Below, one piece after another: positions 1 through 5,590 of a DNA stretch of 8,186 bases; the first letter of the stretch is position 1, and each line of letters starts with the position of its first letter. A program made the position numbers and the translations under genes. The notes below the pieces were generated by a model. It worked only from the letters and a program-made list of their open reading frames with translations. It searched no databases and had not been told where the DNA came from. The stretch covers positions 1 to 8,186 of the forward strand of contig WFRP01000177.1 of the NCBI GenBank assembly GCA_015486505.1, read 5' to 3'. This DNA comes from Pseudomonadota bacterium (lineage in GTDB: Bacteria > Desulfobacterota > Anaeroferrophillalia > Anaeroferrophillales > Tharpellaceae).

Positions 1-2
1 AA

Positions 3-224
3 AGCGTTATCGTAGCACCAGAATTTTATTACGACAAGAAACGCGCCGAGTGGCTGCCGACGGCTGAAATCAAACCGCCCGAAGTTAAAATGAAAGCCGC
101 GCGCCGGGAAGATGTGCGCTATTTCGACTACAATCCACCTAATGCGGGAACAACTCCCGCAACCCAAACAGGGCCTTGCGGCCCGCAAATAAGTGCTCTT
201 ATCAGAACATTTTCTGATTATTAA
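3..224 (+). CDS. 3' end of an unrecognised protein, C-terminus encoded by a repeat
   Basis: An open frame enters from the left edge (first full codon at 3) and stops at TAA 222-224, giving about 73 residues. It begins SVIVAPEFYYDKKRAEW and has a charged stretch containing KMKAARREDVRYFDY. I do not recognise the family and see no catalytic motif or membrane segment. From about position 141 the frame lies inside repeat copy A, so roughly the last 27 residues (Asn-Ala-Gly onward, including TPATQTGPCGP) are encoded by repeat DNA and are probably not ancestral. The natural C-terminus may have been near the FDYNPP residues. An in-frame ATG at 90 could in principle start a short ORF, but no good ribosome binding site precedes it, and continuation from upstream is more likely. 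Confidence 0.5.
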   Translation, partial: SVIVAPEFYYDKKRAEWLPTAEIKPPEVKMKAARREDVRYFDYNPPNAGTTPATQTGPCGPQISALIRTFSDY

Positions 225-293
225 ATCTTGTTTTTTGGTGCAGAAAATAACCTGTAAGGTACTAATGCGGGAACAACTCCCGCATTAGTACCT
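141..293 (-). repeat. Intergenic repeat copy A (inverted orientation), about 123-bp unit with palindromic caps
   Basis: On the minus strand this copy runs from a cap palindrome at 257-293 to a second, shorter cap at 143-161; equivalent cap positions (143 and 266) are 123 bp apart. Positions 179-271 match 1466-1558 in reverse complement over 93 bp with a single mismatch (C versus T in the AAGAGYACTT stretch). Internal hairpins visible on the minus strand are ATCAGA/TCTGAT (201-218) and GGGCC-GCAA-GGCCC (171-184). The copy carries no credible ORF of its own. It sits between the end of the upstream gene and the 3' end of the leftward gltI-like gene. It could be a MITE-like or REP-like non-coding mobile repeat; no transposase is in the window. 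Confidence 0.8.
257..293. repeat. Perfect 16-bp inverted repeat (cap hairpin of repeat copy A)
   Basis: AGGTACTAATGCGGGA (257-272), loop ACAAC, then its exact reverse complement (278-293). No T-run follows on either strand, so it does not look like a standard intrinsic terminator. It does lie between two converging genes and could still stall transcription or protect mRNA 3' ends. The same core (TGCGGGA/TCCCGCA) recurs in shorter form at 143-161. Confidence 0.85.
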
Positions 294-315
294 CTCACGT
301 TACTTGTATATATGT

Positions 316-331
316 GGCCGCGATAGCGGTC
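316..331. other. Small hairpin in the intergenic stretch after repeat A
   Basis: Positions 316-321 (GGCCGC) pair with 326-331 (GCGGTC), with a GATA loop and one G-T pair. It lies just beyond the stop of the leftward gltI-like gene. No U-tract follows, so I do not call it a terminator. The rest of 294-356 shows nothing recognisable. Confidence 0.35.
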
Positions 332-356
332 TGGGATGCTTCTAACTTCTGCTCAG

Positions 357-1211
357 CTACTCCGGAATTGCATTAAGCTGAATCAAAGCCTCAAATGCGG
401 TCGATTTGCGGCCGAAAAAACGGCCGAACCACTTGTCATAGATTTTCAGGATTCCTTTATCACGATAGAGATCGGAAATTACCCGGTCGGCAACCAGACG
501 AAAATCCGCATCATTTCTGCGCACTGCCAGAGCTAACGGTTCATAGGAATAGAGATCGGGAAGAATTGCAAAATCCCCCGGATTTTCCGCGGTCAGAGCC
601 AGGCCGATCAAGACCACCTGGTCCGCGGAAAAAGCGTCAATTTTCTTATCCCGCAGTTTTTCAAGCCCGACCGCGGCCGAATCCAGCAAAACCACTTCCG
701 CCTGAGCTCCGGTCTCCTTCAGCATTTTATCCAACTCGACAGCTGTCGTTGTCCCTTTGACCACGCCCAGCTTCTTGCCGGTAAAATTATTCCTGAGAAC
801 TGCGCCTTTCAAAGTCATAAAGGAGGCCCCGGTAACAAATGTGAGCTGGGTAAAATCGACGATCTCACAGCGGGAAAGGGTTTTCGTGGTCGCGCCGCAT
901 AAAAGATCAATTTTATTGTCCGTCAACGCGGCAAAGCGATCAGCGGCGGTAACCGGAACATATTCAATTTCAATTATCCGGCCGATTTTTTTCTGCACGG
1001 CCGCGGCAATTTCCCGGCCCAAATCTATCGAATAACCGTTCGGGTTGCCCTTTTTGTCGAGAAAAGACATCGGTGGCAAAGATTTACGATAACCTATTTT
1101 AATCTTTCCCGCCTTCTGAATACGTTGCAGGGTCCCGGTTAATTCCTGGGCCGCCACCGAACTGACCAGAAAAGCGAGCAGCAAAAATACGATCAATAAA
1201 CTTTTTTTCAT
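357..1211 (-). CDS. Periplasmic amino-acid binding protein, GltI-like (SBP_bac_3 family)
   Basis: A 284-residue protein with a classic Sec signal peptide (MKKSLLIVFLLLAFLVSS, likely cleavage near residues 21-22). The mature part has the SBP_bac_3 layout: LQRIQKAGKIKIGYR at the N-terminus, the GYSIDLGREIAAAV helix (59-72), an IDLLCGATT strand-loop (101-109), Arg114 in TLSRCEIVDF (the family arginine that holds the ligand alpha-carboxylate), KGTTT at 152-156, and Asp197 in AFSADQVV (the usual alpha-amino contact). GYS-D and the LLCGATT segment resemble glutamate/aspartate binders of the GltI type, so an acidic or polar amino acid is the likely ligand (inference). The start ATG at 1209-1211 is preceded by AGGAG 7 nt upstream. 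No permease or ATPase gene is adjacent, so it either serves a distant transporter or a sensor. It is flanked by inverted repeat copies and is divergent from the partner-switching operon. Confidence 0.85.
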   Translation of the reverse strand: MKKSLLIVFLLLAFLVSSVAAQELTGTLQRIQKAGKIKIGYRKSLPPMSFLDKKGNPNGYSIDLGREIAAAVQKKIGRIIEIEYVPVTAADRFAALTDNKIDLLCGATTKTLSRCEIVDFTQLTFVTGASFMTLKGAVLRNNFTGKKLGVVKGTTTAVELDKMLKETGAQAEVVLLDSAAVGLEKLRDKKIDAFSADQVVLIGLALTAENPGDFAILPDLYSYEPLALAVRRNDADFRLVADRVISDLYRDKGILKIYDKWFGRFFGRKSTAFEALIQLNAIPE

Positions 1212-1218
1212 GTTTTTT

Positions 1219-1223
1219 CTCCT
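1219..1223 (-). promoter_or_regulatory. Ribosome binding site of the gltI-like gene
   Basis: AGGAG on the minus strand, 7 nt before the ATG at 1209-1211. It fixes the start directly in front of the signal peptide. Confidence 0.75.
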
Positions 1224-1238
1224 GTACTGATTTTGTGT

Positions 1239-1267
1239 AGTTTAATGAAATGTAACTATTCAGCCAA
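1239..1267 (-). promoter_or_regulatory. Candidate sigma70-type promoter of the gltI-like gene
   Basis: On the minus strand TTGGCT (1262-1267) and TAAACT (1239-1244) are separated by 17 bp, a good spacing with partial matches to TTGACA and TATAAT. Transcription would start near 1231, leaving a leader of about 20 nt with the AGGAG site. The call rests on matching by eye. Confidence 0.4.
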
Positions 1268-1277
1268 ATTTTACCCC

Positions 1278-1307
1278 CCACCTTCCGGAGGGGCCGGGGT
1301 GGTTTTT
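1278..1307 (+). terminator. Terminator-like hairpin with T-run (plus strand)
   Basis: CCACC-TT-CCGG, loop AGGGG, CCGG-GGTGG, then TTTTT at 1303-1307: a nine-pair GC-rich stem with a two-base bulge. It would stop plus-strand transcription, yet no plus-strand gene precedes it in this window except far upstream. It may instead block antisense read-through into the promoter region of the leftward gene, or be a fragment of a GC-rich dispersed repeat. On the minus strand there is no U-tract. Confidence 0.45.
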
Positions 1308-1358
1308 CGTAAGCGGTTGCGGAAACGATTTCGTTGTTTTTCGGAAGCGAGCGGGAGC

Positions 1359-1470
1359 CCATTAGTACCTTACAGGTTATTTTCGGTTTGAAAAAACAAG
1401 AAAATGTTCTGATAAGAGTACTTATTTGCGGGCCGAAAAGGCCTGTTTGGATTGCGGGGTCTGTTCCCGC
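1359..1470 (+). repeat. Intergenic repeat copy B (direct, with 13-bp internal deletion)
   Basis: Shares CATTAGTACCTTACAGGTTA with copies A and C, then differs at about 1385-1389 and lacks 13 bp (ATTTAATAATCAG in copy C, 1511-1523). The deletion removes the left arm of the ATCAGA/TCTGAT hairpin. ATTAGTACCT recurs 110 bp later at the start of copy C, in contrast to the 123-bp spacing of the intact unit. The GGCC-GAAAA-GGCC stem-loop is retained (1431-1443). Its left cap is degenerate (GCGGGAGCCC). Confidence 0.75.
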
Positions 1471-1598
1471 ATTAGTACCTTACAGGTTATTTTCTGCACC
1501 AAAAAACAAGATTTAATAATCAGAAAATGTTCTGATAAGAGTACTTATTTGCGGGCCGAAAATTTTCTTTTGGGTTGCGGGTTTTGTTCCCGCATTAG
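1466..1598 (+). repeat. Intergenic repeat copy C (direct, full length)
   Basis: Tandem with copy B and sharing its junction cap. ATTAG recurs at 1471 and 1594, a period of 123 bp. Positions 1466-1558 match copy A in reverse complement over 93 bp with one mismatch. After GCGGGCCG the sequence diverges (AAAATTTTC replaces the second arm of the GGGCC hairpin), then realigns at the GGGTTGCGGG segment and ends at CCCGCATTAG. Short open frames through B and C reflect the repeat and are not convincing genes. Confidence 0.8.
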
Positions 1599-1760
1599 CA
1601 TTGCAACTGTTTGAGCGTAAGCGAGTTTTGCAAGACAGGCGCAGCGAGCTTAAAGGAAAAACAGAAATCTTAACGCCTGGCGGAGAAGAACCGCGCCCAA
1701 CCCCGGATTCGGCTGAATAATTACAATGGAATATCGTGAACGTATAACATTATTTGTCCC
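1599..1760. other. Intergenic stretch without recognisable gene
   Basis: Between the last repeat and the operon leader there is no ORF with a ribosome binding site and no RNA gene that I recognise. A weak promoter-like pair (TTACAA at 1721-1726 and TATAAC at 1743-1748, 16-bp spacer) is present, but the upstream hexamer is poor. The stretch around 1611-1650, with repeated GCGAG and AAGCGAG motifs, looks like degenerate non-coding DNA. Confidence 0.4.
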
Positions 1761-1774
1761 AAAATTGCAATTTT
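1761..1774. promoter_or_regulatory. 14-bp perfect palindrome upstream of the operon promoter
   Basis: AAAATTGCAATTTT is its own reverse complement and ends 3 bp before the TTGACA box at 1778-1783. The location fits an activator operator or an AT-rich UP-like element. No regulator is assigned. Confidence 0.4.
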
Positions 1775-1777
1775 AGT

Positions 1778-1807
1778 TTGACAAACCCCCGAAAATTTGT
1801 GCAAGAT
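1778..1807 (+). promoter_or_regulatory. Candidate promoter of the partner-switching operon
   Basis: A consensus TTGACA (1778-1783) is followed after 18 bp by CAAGAT (1802-1807), which matches TATAAT at only three positions. The -35 is convincing and the -10 is weak, which would suit an activated promoter. It lies about 45 nt before the chosen start of the STAS gene. Confidence 0.4.
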
Positions 1808-1837
1808 TGATGTCAAGTTACAAAAGCCTTTGTCTAT

Positions 1838-1841
1838 GGAG
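1838..1841 (+). promoter_or_regulatory. Ribosome binding site deciding the STAS start
   Basis: GGAG lies 9 nt before ATG 1851. The alternative starts (TTG 1797 and ATG 1836) have no comparable site, and the upstream ATG overlaps this one. Confidence 0.6.
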
Positions 1842-1850
1842 ATTTTATCA

Positions 1851-2183
1851 ATGGAAATTAAAGAGTTAAAACGTGAAAAAGAGCTTTTGACGGCAACCTT
1901 GAGCGGGCGTATGGACGCGATTACAGCCACCGAATTCACCACCCGGCTTGAAGACTGGATTGACGAAGGTCTGCGCGATTTCATAATCGACTGCGGCCAA
2001 CTTGACTACATCAGCAGTGCCGGTTTGCGCTCAATTCTGATAATCGCGAAAAAACTAAAAGGCCTTGAGGGCGAGCTTAAACTTGCCGGCTTGCAGGAAA
2101 GTGTCCAGACCGTTTTTGCGATCTCCGGCTTTAATAAAATTATCCCGATTTTCGCCAGCCTCGATGATGCCGCGACCGCATAA
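1851..2183 (+). CDS. STAS-domain anti-anti-sigma factor (RsbV/SpoIIAA type)
   Basis: A 110-residue single-domain STAS protein, the usual family length. It opens with MEIKELKREKELLTATLSGR, has the GRMDAITATEF segment (19-29) that matches the GxLDaxTa consensus, and the signature LDYISSAGLRS (51-61), where Ser56 (or Ser55) is the expected phosphorylation site. In this family the unphosphorylated protein binds the partner kinase and frees that kinase's target; phosphorylation switches it off. It is cytoplasmic. The start at 1851 is preferred because of GGAG at 1838. Its end overlaps the next gene, the HATPase kinase, by 20 nt, and a SpoIIE-type phosphatase follows two genes later, so the whole switch is encoded together. 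Confidence 0.88.
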   Translation: MEIKELKREKELLTATLSGRMDAITATEFTTRLEDWIDEGLRDFIIDCGQLDYISSAGLRSILIIAKKLKGLEGELKLAGLQESVQTVFAISGFNKIIPIFASLDDAATA

Positions 2184-2622
2184 ACAGACGAAAGCAAACG
2201 CGGTGGCGGATCGGCTTGAATTAAGCGCCGATTTAAGTAATCTCCAGCATTTCATCGATTTTGTCTGCAGTAAGGCGCGCCGACTTGGATTTCCGCCCCA
2301 ACGGATCCAGGAGATCGAATTGGTTCTCGAAGAGGCTCTGGTCAATACCATTGAGTATGCCTACCCCGACGGCGCTGCGGGCAATTTGACACTTAAACTT
2401 GAGCAAACCGCAGCAGATTGTCTGTGTCTGGAGATTCAGGACCACGGAGTTCCGTTCAACCCTCTGGCCCAGAGTGACCCTGATATTGACCTGACCCTGG
2501 AGGAACGCCCGGTCGGCGGCCTCGGCATTCTGCTCATAAAAGAGCTTGCCGATGAACTCAACTGGTACCGCAAAGACAACCGGAACCATTTCACCCTGAC
2601 CTTCAGCCGCCGCCATGTTTAA
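2164..2622 (+). CDS. Anti-sigma-factor serine kinase, RsbW/SpoIIAB type (HATPase_c_2)
   Basis: A 152-residue GHKL-fold kinase. The N-box is ELVLEEALVNTIEYAY (52-67), with Glu57 and Asn61 at the positions of the SpoIIAB catalytic glutamate and magnesium-binding asparagine. The G1 box is DHGVPFNP (93-100) and the G2 box VGGLGILLIKELADEL (117-132), so all nucleotide-binding motifs are intact. It is expected to phosphorylate the STAS protein and to sequester a sigma factor or another effector. Start ATG 2164 (or the adjacent ATG 2167) overlaps the STAS stop. No strong Shine-Dalgarno sequence is visible, so translation is probably coupled. The frame is open further upstream to 2065, but that would need a long overlap with STAS and adds no family sequence. 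Its binding target is not in this window. Confidence 0.87.
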   Translation: MMPRPHKQTKANAVADRLELSADLSNLQHFIDFVCSKARRLGFPPQRIQEIELVLEEALVNTIEYAYPDGAAGNLTLKLEQTAADCLCLEIQDHGVPFNPLAQSDPDIDLTLEERPVGGLGILLIKELADELNWYRKDNRNHFTLTFSRRHV

Positions 2623-3601
2623 AAAAACCGCGCTGATTTTACTTGTATCATTACTATTCTGGTTTCCCGGCCGCCAAAACCCGGCCGCAGCCCAGCCTTT
2701 AACCAAAGTTACATTCATGCCTCTCTGGGTGCCGCAGGCCCAGTTCGCCGGGTACTACGTTGCCCTGGAGACCGGAATCTATAAAAAATATGGCCTTGAT
2801 GTTAAAATAATCAGCGGCGGTCCGGGGCGCTCTTCGACGACCTACCTGAAAAATCGCAAAGCCGATTTCGCCAGCCTCTGGCTCGTCAACGGGATTACAC
2901 TCTGCGACCAGGGCACCGCCGTCGTCAATCTCGCCCAGATCGTCCAGCGCAGCGCCCTGATGCTGGTTGCGAGAAAGAACAGCGGCATCCTGAAACCTGA
3001 AGATATCAACGGCCGTAAAGTCAGCCTCTGGGGCCCGCCGTTTACCATTCAGCCGGAAATCTTTTTCCAGCAGTACAACATCAAGGTTATACCGATCCAC
3101 CAGTCCTATTCAGTTAATCTCTTCCTGCGCCACGCGGTTTCGGTAACTTCCGCTATGTGGTACAATGAATATCACACCATTCTCAACGCCGGTATCAACC
3201 CGGATGAACTGACGACCTTCTTCTTTGCCGATCATAACTTGAATTTCCCCGAAGACGGCATCTACACCCGCAGGGAAACCTGGGAAGAGCATCCCGACCG
3301 CTGTTTAGCCTTTGTCGCGGCTTCATTCGCGGGCTGGAAAAAGGCTTTTGCCGAACCGGATCTGGCCCTCGATATCACTATGCGCAACTTGAGAAAAGAG
3401 CATATCATCACCAACCGCGTCCACCAGAAATGGATGCTGGAACATATGCGCAAAATCATCCTGCCGCATAACGACCCTGAAGAGTTGGGCCGACTCAAAC
3501 GCGAGGATTTTCTCCGGGTCGCCGGAGCCCTCAAAGAACTTGGCCTGATCAAAAAAATTCCCGATTTTACCAGCTTCCGGCAGCCGCCGGCGGGAGAATG
3601 A
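2615..3601 (+). CDS. NMT1/THI5-like periplasmic substrate-binding protein
   Basis: 328 residues with a signal peptide (MFKKTALILLVSLLFWF, cleavage likely after AAA at residues 24-26) and no lipobox cysteine, so probably soluble in the periplasm. The mature start FMPLWVPQAQFAGYYVALE (34-52), then GIYKKYGLDV (54-63), the SGGPGRSS loop (67-74) and KADFASLWL (82-90) follow the NMT1/SsuA/ThiY binding-protein pattern. Family members bind thiamine pyrimidine precursors, sulfonates or similar small molecules; the ligand here cannot be read from sequence. ATG 2615 overlaps the kinase stop by 8 nt, and the stop at 3599-3601 is one base before the phosphatase start. No ABC permease or ATPase is linked, which points to a sensory role with the following dCACHE phosphatase (inference). 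Confidence 0.82.
   Translation: MFKKTALILLVSLLFWFPGRQNPAAAQPLTKVTFMPLWVPQAQFAGYYVALETGIYKKYGLDVKIISGGPGRSSTTYLKNRKADFASLWLVNGITLCDQGTAVVNLAQIVQRSALMLVARKNSGILKPEDINGRKVSLWGPPFTIQPEIFFQQYNIKVIPIHQSYSVNLFLRHAVSVTSAMWYNEYHTILNAGINPDELTTFFFADHNLNFPEDGIYTRRETWEEHPDRCLAFVAASFAGWKKAFAEPDLALDITMRNLRKEHIITNRVHQKWMLEHMRKIILPHNDPEELGRLKREDFLRVAGALKELGLIKKIPDFTSFRQPPAGE
3592..3596 (+). promoter_or_regulatory. Ribosome binding site of the SpoIIE-type phosphatase gene
   Basis: GGGAG ends 6 nt before ATG 3603 and lies inside the last codons of the binding-protein gene. An ATG at 3598 is out of frame and too close to the site, so 3603 is the start. Confidence 0.65.
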
Positions 3602-3602
3602 T

Positions 3603-5570
3603 ATGAACTGGCTGCGCCGCCGCGGAATCGCCTTCAAGCTGAGCCTTATGGTTTTAAGCGGAGTCAGCCTGGTTATCGGCGTAATCTTAACCATTAACTA
3701 CAACACCACCCGGCAGCTGATGGTGGACAAGATCGAAGATGGCGCCTTCAATCTCGCCGAGGCCACCGCCAACCGGATCAACACCCTTTTGCGGGCGGCG
3801 GAAAAGATTCCGGCCGGAATCGCGACCACCATCACCCAGCTTAACCCGAATCAGGAAGAGCTTGAGAAATTTATCCGCACCCGGCTGCAGCAGAATCCGG
3901 AACTTTTCGGCATCGCCGCCGCCTTCGAACCGGGCGCCGGCCCGGCTGCCGGGCGCGGCAAATCCGACCTTTACTCGTGCTACGATATCCGCGCTTACAA
4001 CCATATAAAAAAGTGCCCGATCGACTACGACTACCGTTATCACGACTGGTATCAGATCCCTGAGGTTCTGAACCGGGCCGTCTGGAGCGAGCCCTATTTC
4101 GGCGAGAGCGGACAAATCATTATGACCAGTTTCTCCTGGCCCATCATCTCCCGCACCGCGGCCGGCAAAACCAGATTTAACGGCATCGTCTGCGTCGATC
4201 TGAGCCTTAACTGGCTCCGCAACGTCGTCTCCTCCATTAAAATCGGCAAAACCGGCTTCGCCTTCCTGATCACCCGTAACGGCACGTTTGTCACCTACCC
4301 GAAAACCGAGCTGATTATGAATGAAACCATCTTCAGCATCGCCGAAGCCCGCCATAATCCCGCTATCCGCGAAATCGGCCGCCGTATGATCGCCGGCGAG
4401 AAGGGTTTTACCGCCATCACCAGTTTGACCAATAATGAAAAATACTGGCTCGTCTATACCCCTCTTAAAGCTAACGGCTGGTCTCTGGGGGTACTTTTCC
4501 CTCAAAATGAGCTTATGGCCGATATCAACTCCCTGACCAAAATTATGCTCGGTCTGGGAATCGGCGGCTTTTTTCTGATTATGCTGGTTATTCTGTCAAC
4601 CGCGGGCGCGATCACCAAACCGCTGCGGGCCCTGGCCGAAAGCGCGGACCAAATCGCTTCCGGCAATCTTGAAGCGGTAATCCCGATCCTCAAAACCCGG
4701 GATGAGGTCGGCCGCCTGGCGCTCTCTTTTGCCGATATGCAGCGCTCACTCAAAGAGTATATTAAAAACCTGACCGAAACCACGGCCGCCAAAGAACGAA
4801 TTGAGAGCGAGCTTAAAATCGCCAGTGAGATCCAGATGGGAATCCTGCCGAAAATCTTCCCGCCCCCGTTCCCCAACCGGCCCGAATTTGCGCTCTACAC
4901 CACCATCAGACCGGCGCGGGAGGTCGGCGGTGATCTCTATGATTTTTTTATGATTGATGACCAACACTTGTGTTTTACGGTTGGCGATGTTTCCGGTAAG
5001 GGCGTGGCTGCCGCCCTCTTTATGGCCATCACCCAGACCCTGATCAAAACTCAGGTTAAAGCTCAGGTTGAACGTTCGACCGCAACGACCCTGGAGATGG
5101 TCAATAACGATCTTGCCCGGGATAATCCGTCTATGATGTTTGTCACGCTTTTTATCGGCATCCTGAATATTGTCACCGGTGAGCTGGAATATTGCAACGG
5201 CGGCCATAACCCGCCTTATCGGCTCACCGCCGACGCCGGGGCAGAGGTTCACCCGCTTGCCGGTACCGATGGCATCGCCCTGGGGGTTATGGAAGATACG
5301 CCGTTCTCCTGTAAATCCGTAACCCTTAAGCCGGGAGAAACCGTTTTTGTCTTTACCGACGGTGTTACCGAAGCTATGGACAGTCAGGGAAAGCTCTTTA
5401 CCGAGCCCCGCCTGGAAAATATTCTCGGCCGCTTAAGCCGGCGACCCGTAAACGAAATTGCGCATGAAATCTTGTCGGCAATCGATGAATTTTCAACCGG
5501 TATACCCCAAACCGACGACATCACCATGCTGATAATCCGTTATAACGGCGGAAAAACGGCCGCAAATTAA
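3603..5570 (+). CDS. Membrane sensor phosphatase: dCACHE-HAMP-SpoIIE (RsbU-like)
   Basis: 655 residues. A transmembrane helix at about 10-31 leads into a periplasmic region of about 280 residues with dCACHE character (YRYHDWYQIP, WSEPYFGESGQIIMTSFSWP, FNGIVCVDLSLNWL, KIGKTGFAFLITRNG). A second membrane helix (about 313-334) is followed by a HAMP domain (ITKPLRALAESADQIASGNL) and a probable coiled-coil linker (AAKERIESELKIASEIQMGI). The PP2C-type SpoIIE domain has RPAREVGGDLYDFF with Asp444, GDVSGKG with Asp462, FTDGVTEA with Asp586, and QTDDIT with Asp638/Asp639, so the metal-binding acidic residues are all present. It should dephosphorylate the STAS protein when the periplasmic domain is triggered. 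The start follows GGGAG at 3592-3596. It forms a complete switch with the two small genes upstream. The ligand is unknown; the upstream binding protein is a plausible partner. Confidence 0.9.
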   Translation: MNWLRRRGIAFKLSLMVLSGVSLVIGVILTINYNTTRQLMVDKIEDGAFNLAEATANRINTLLRAAEKIPAGIATTITQLNPNQEELEKFIRTRLQQNPELFGIAAAFEPGAGPAAGRGKSDLYSCYDIRAYNHIKKCPIDYDYRYHDWYQIPEVLNRAVWSEPYFGESGQIIMTSFSWPIISRTAAGKTRFNGIVCVDLSLNWLRNVVSSIKIGKTGFAFLITRNGTFVTYPKTELIMNETIFSIAEARHNPAIREIGRRMIAGEKGFTAITSLTNNEKYWLVYTPLKANGWSLGVLFPQNELMADINSLTKIMLGLGIGGFFLIMLVILSTAGAITKPLRALAESADQIASGNLEAVIPILKTRDEVGRLALSFADMQRSLKEYIKNLTETTAAKERIESELKIASEIQMGILPKIFPPPFPNRPEFALYTTIRPAREVGGDLYDFFMIDDQHLCFTVGDVSGKGVAAALFMAITQTLIKTQVKAQVERSTATTLEMVNNDLARDNPSMMFVTLFIGILNIVTGELEYCNGGHNPPYRLTADAGAEVHPLAGTDGIALGVMEDTPFSCKSVTLKPGETVFVFTDGVTEAMDSQGKLFTEPRLENILGRLSRRPVNEIAHEILSAIDEFSTGIPQTDDITMLIIRYNGGKTAAN

Positions 5571-5590
5571 ATTGACAAGGAAAATCAGGC

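Noticed and set aside
141..293. CRISPR array
   Set aside because: There are only two or three units with near-identical content throughout and no variable spacers between short repeats.
1361..1598. Integron attC or Vibrio cholerae-repeat-like sites (similar 123-bp size)
   Set aside because: No GTTRRRY/RYYYAAC core pair frames the unit, two copies are tandem with no cassette gene between them, and no integrase is present.
1334..1614. Short plus-strand ORFs through repeat copies B and C
   Set aside because: They are read through the repeat, share the same repeated residues, lack ribosome binding sites and match no family I know.
2065..2163. An upstream extension of the kinase gene from ATG 2065
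   Set aside because: It would overlap the STAS gene by over 100 nt and adds a basic stretch with no counterpart in RsbW-type kinases.
3687..4505. A 272-residue minus-strand open frame
   Set aside because: It lies antisense to the sensor part of the phosphatase, has low-complexity Gly/Asp-rich composition typical of antisense frames in GC-rich codons, and has no supporting context.
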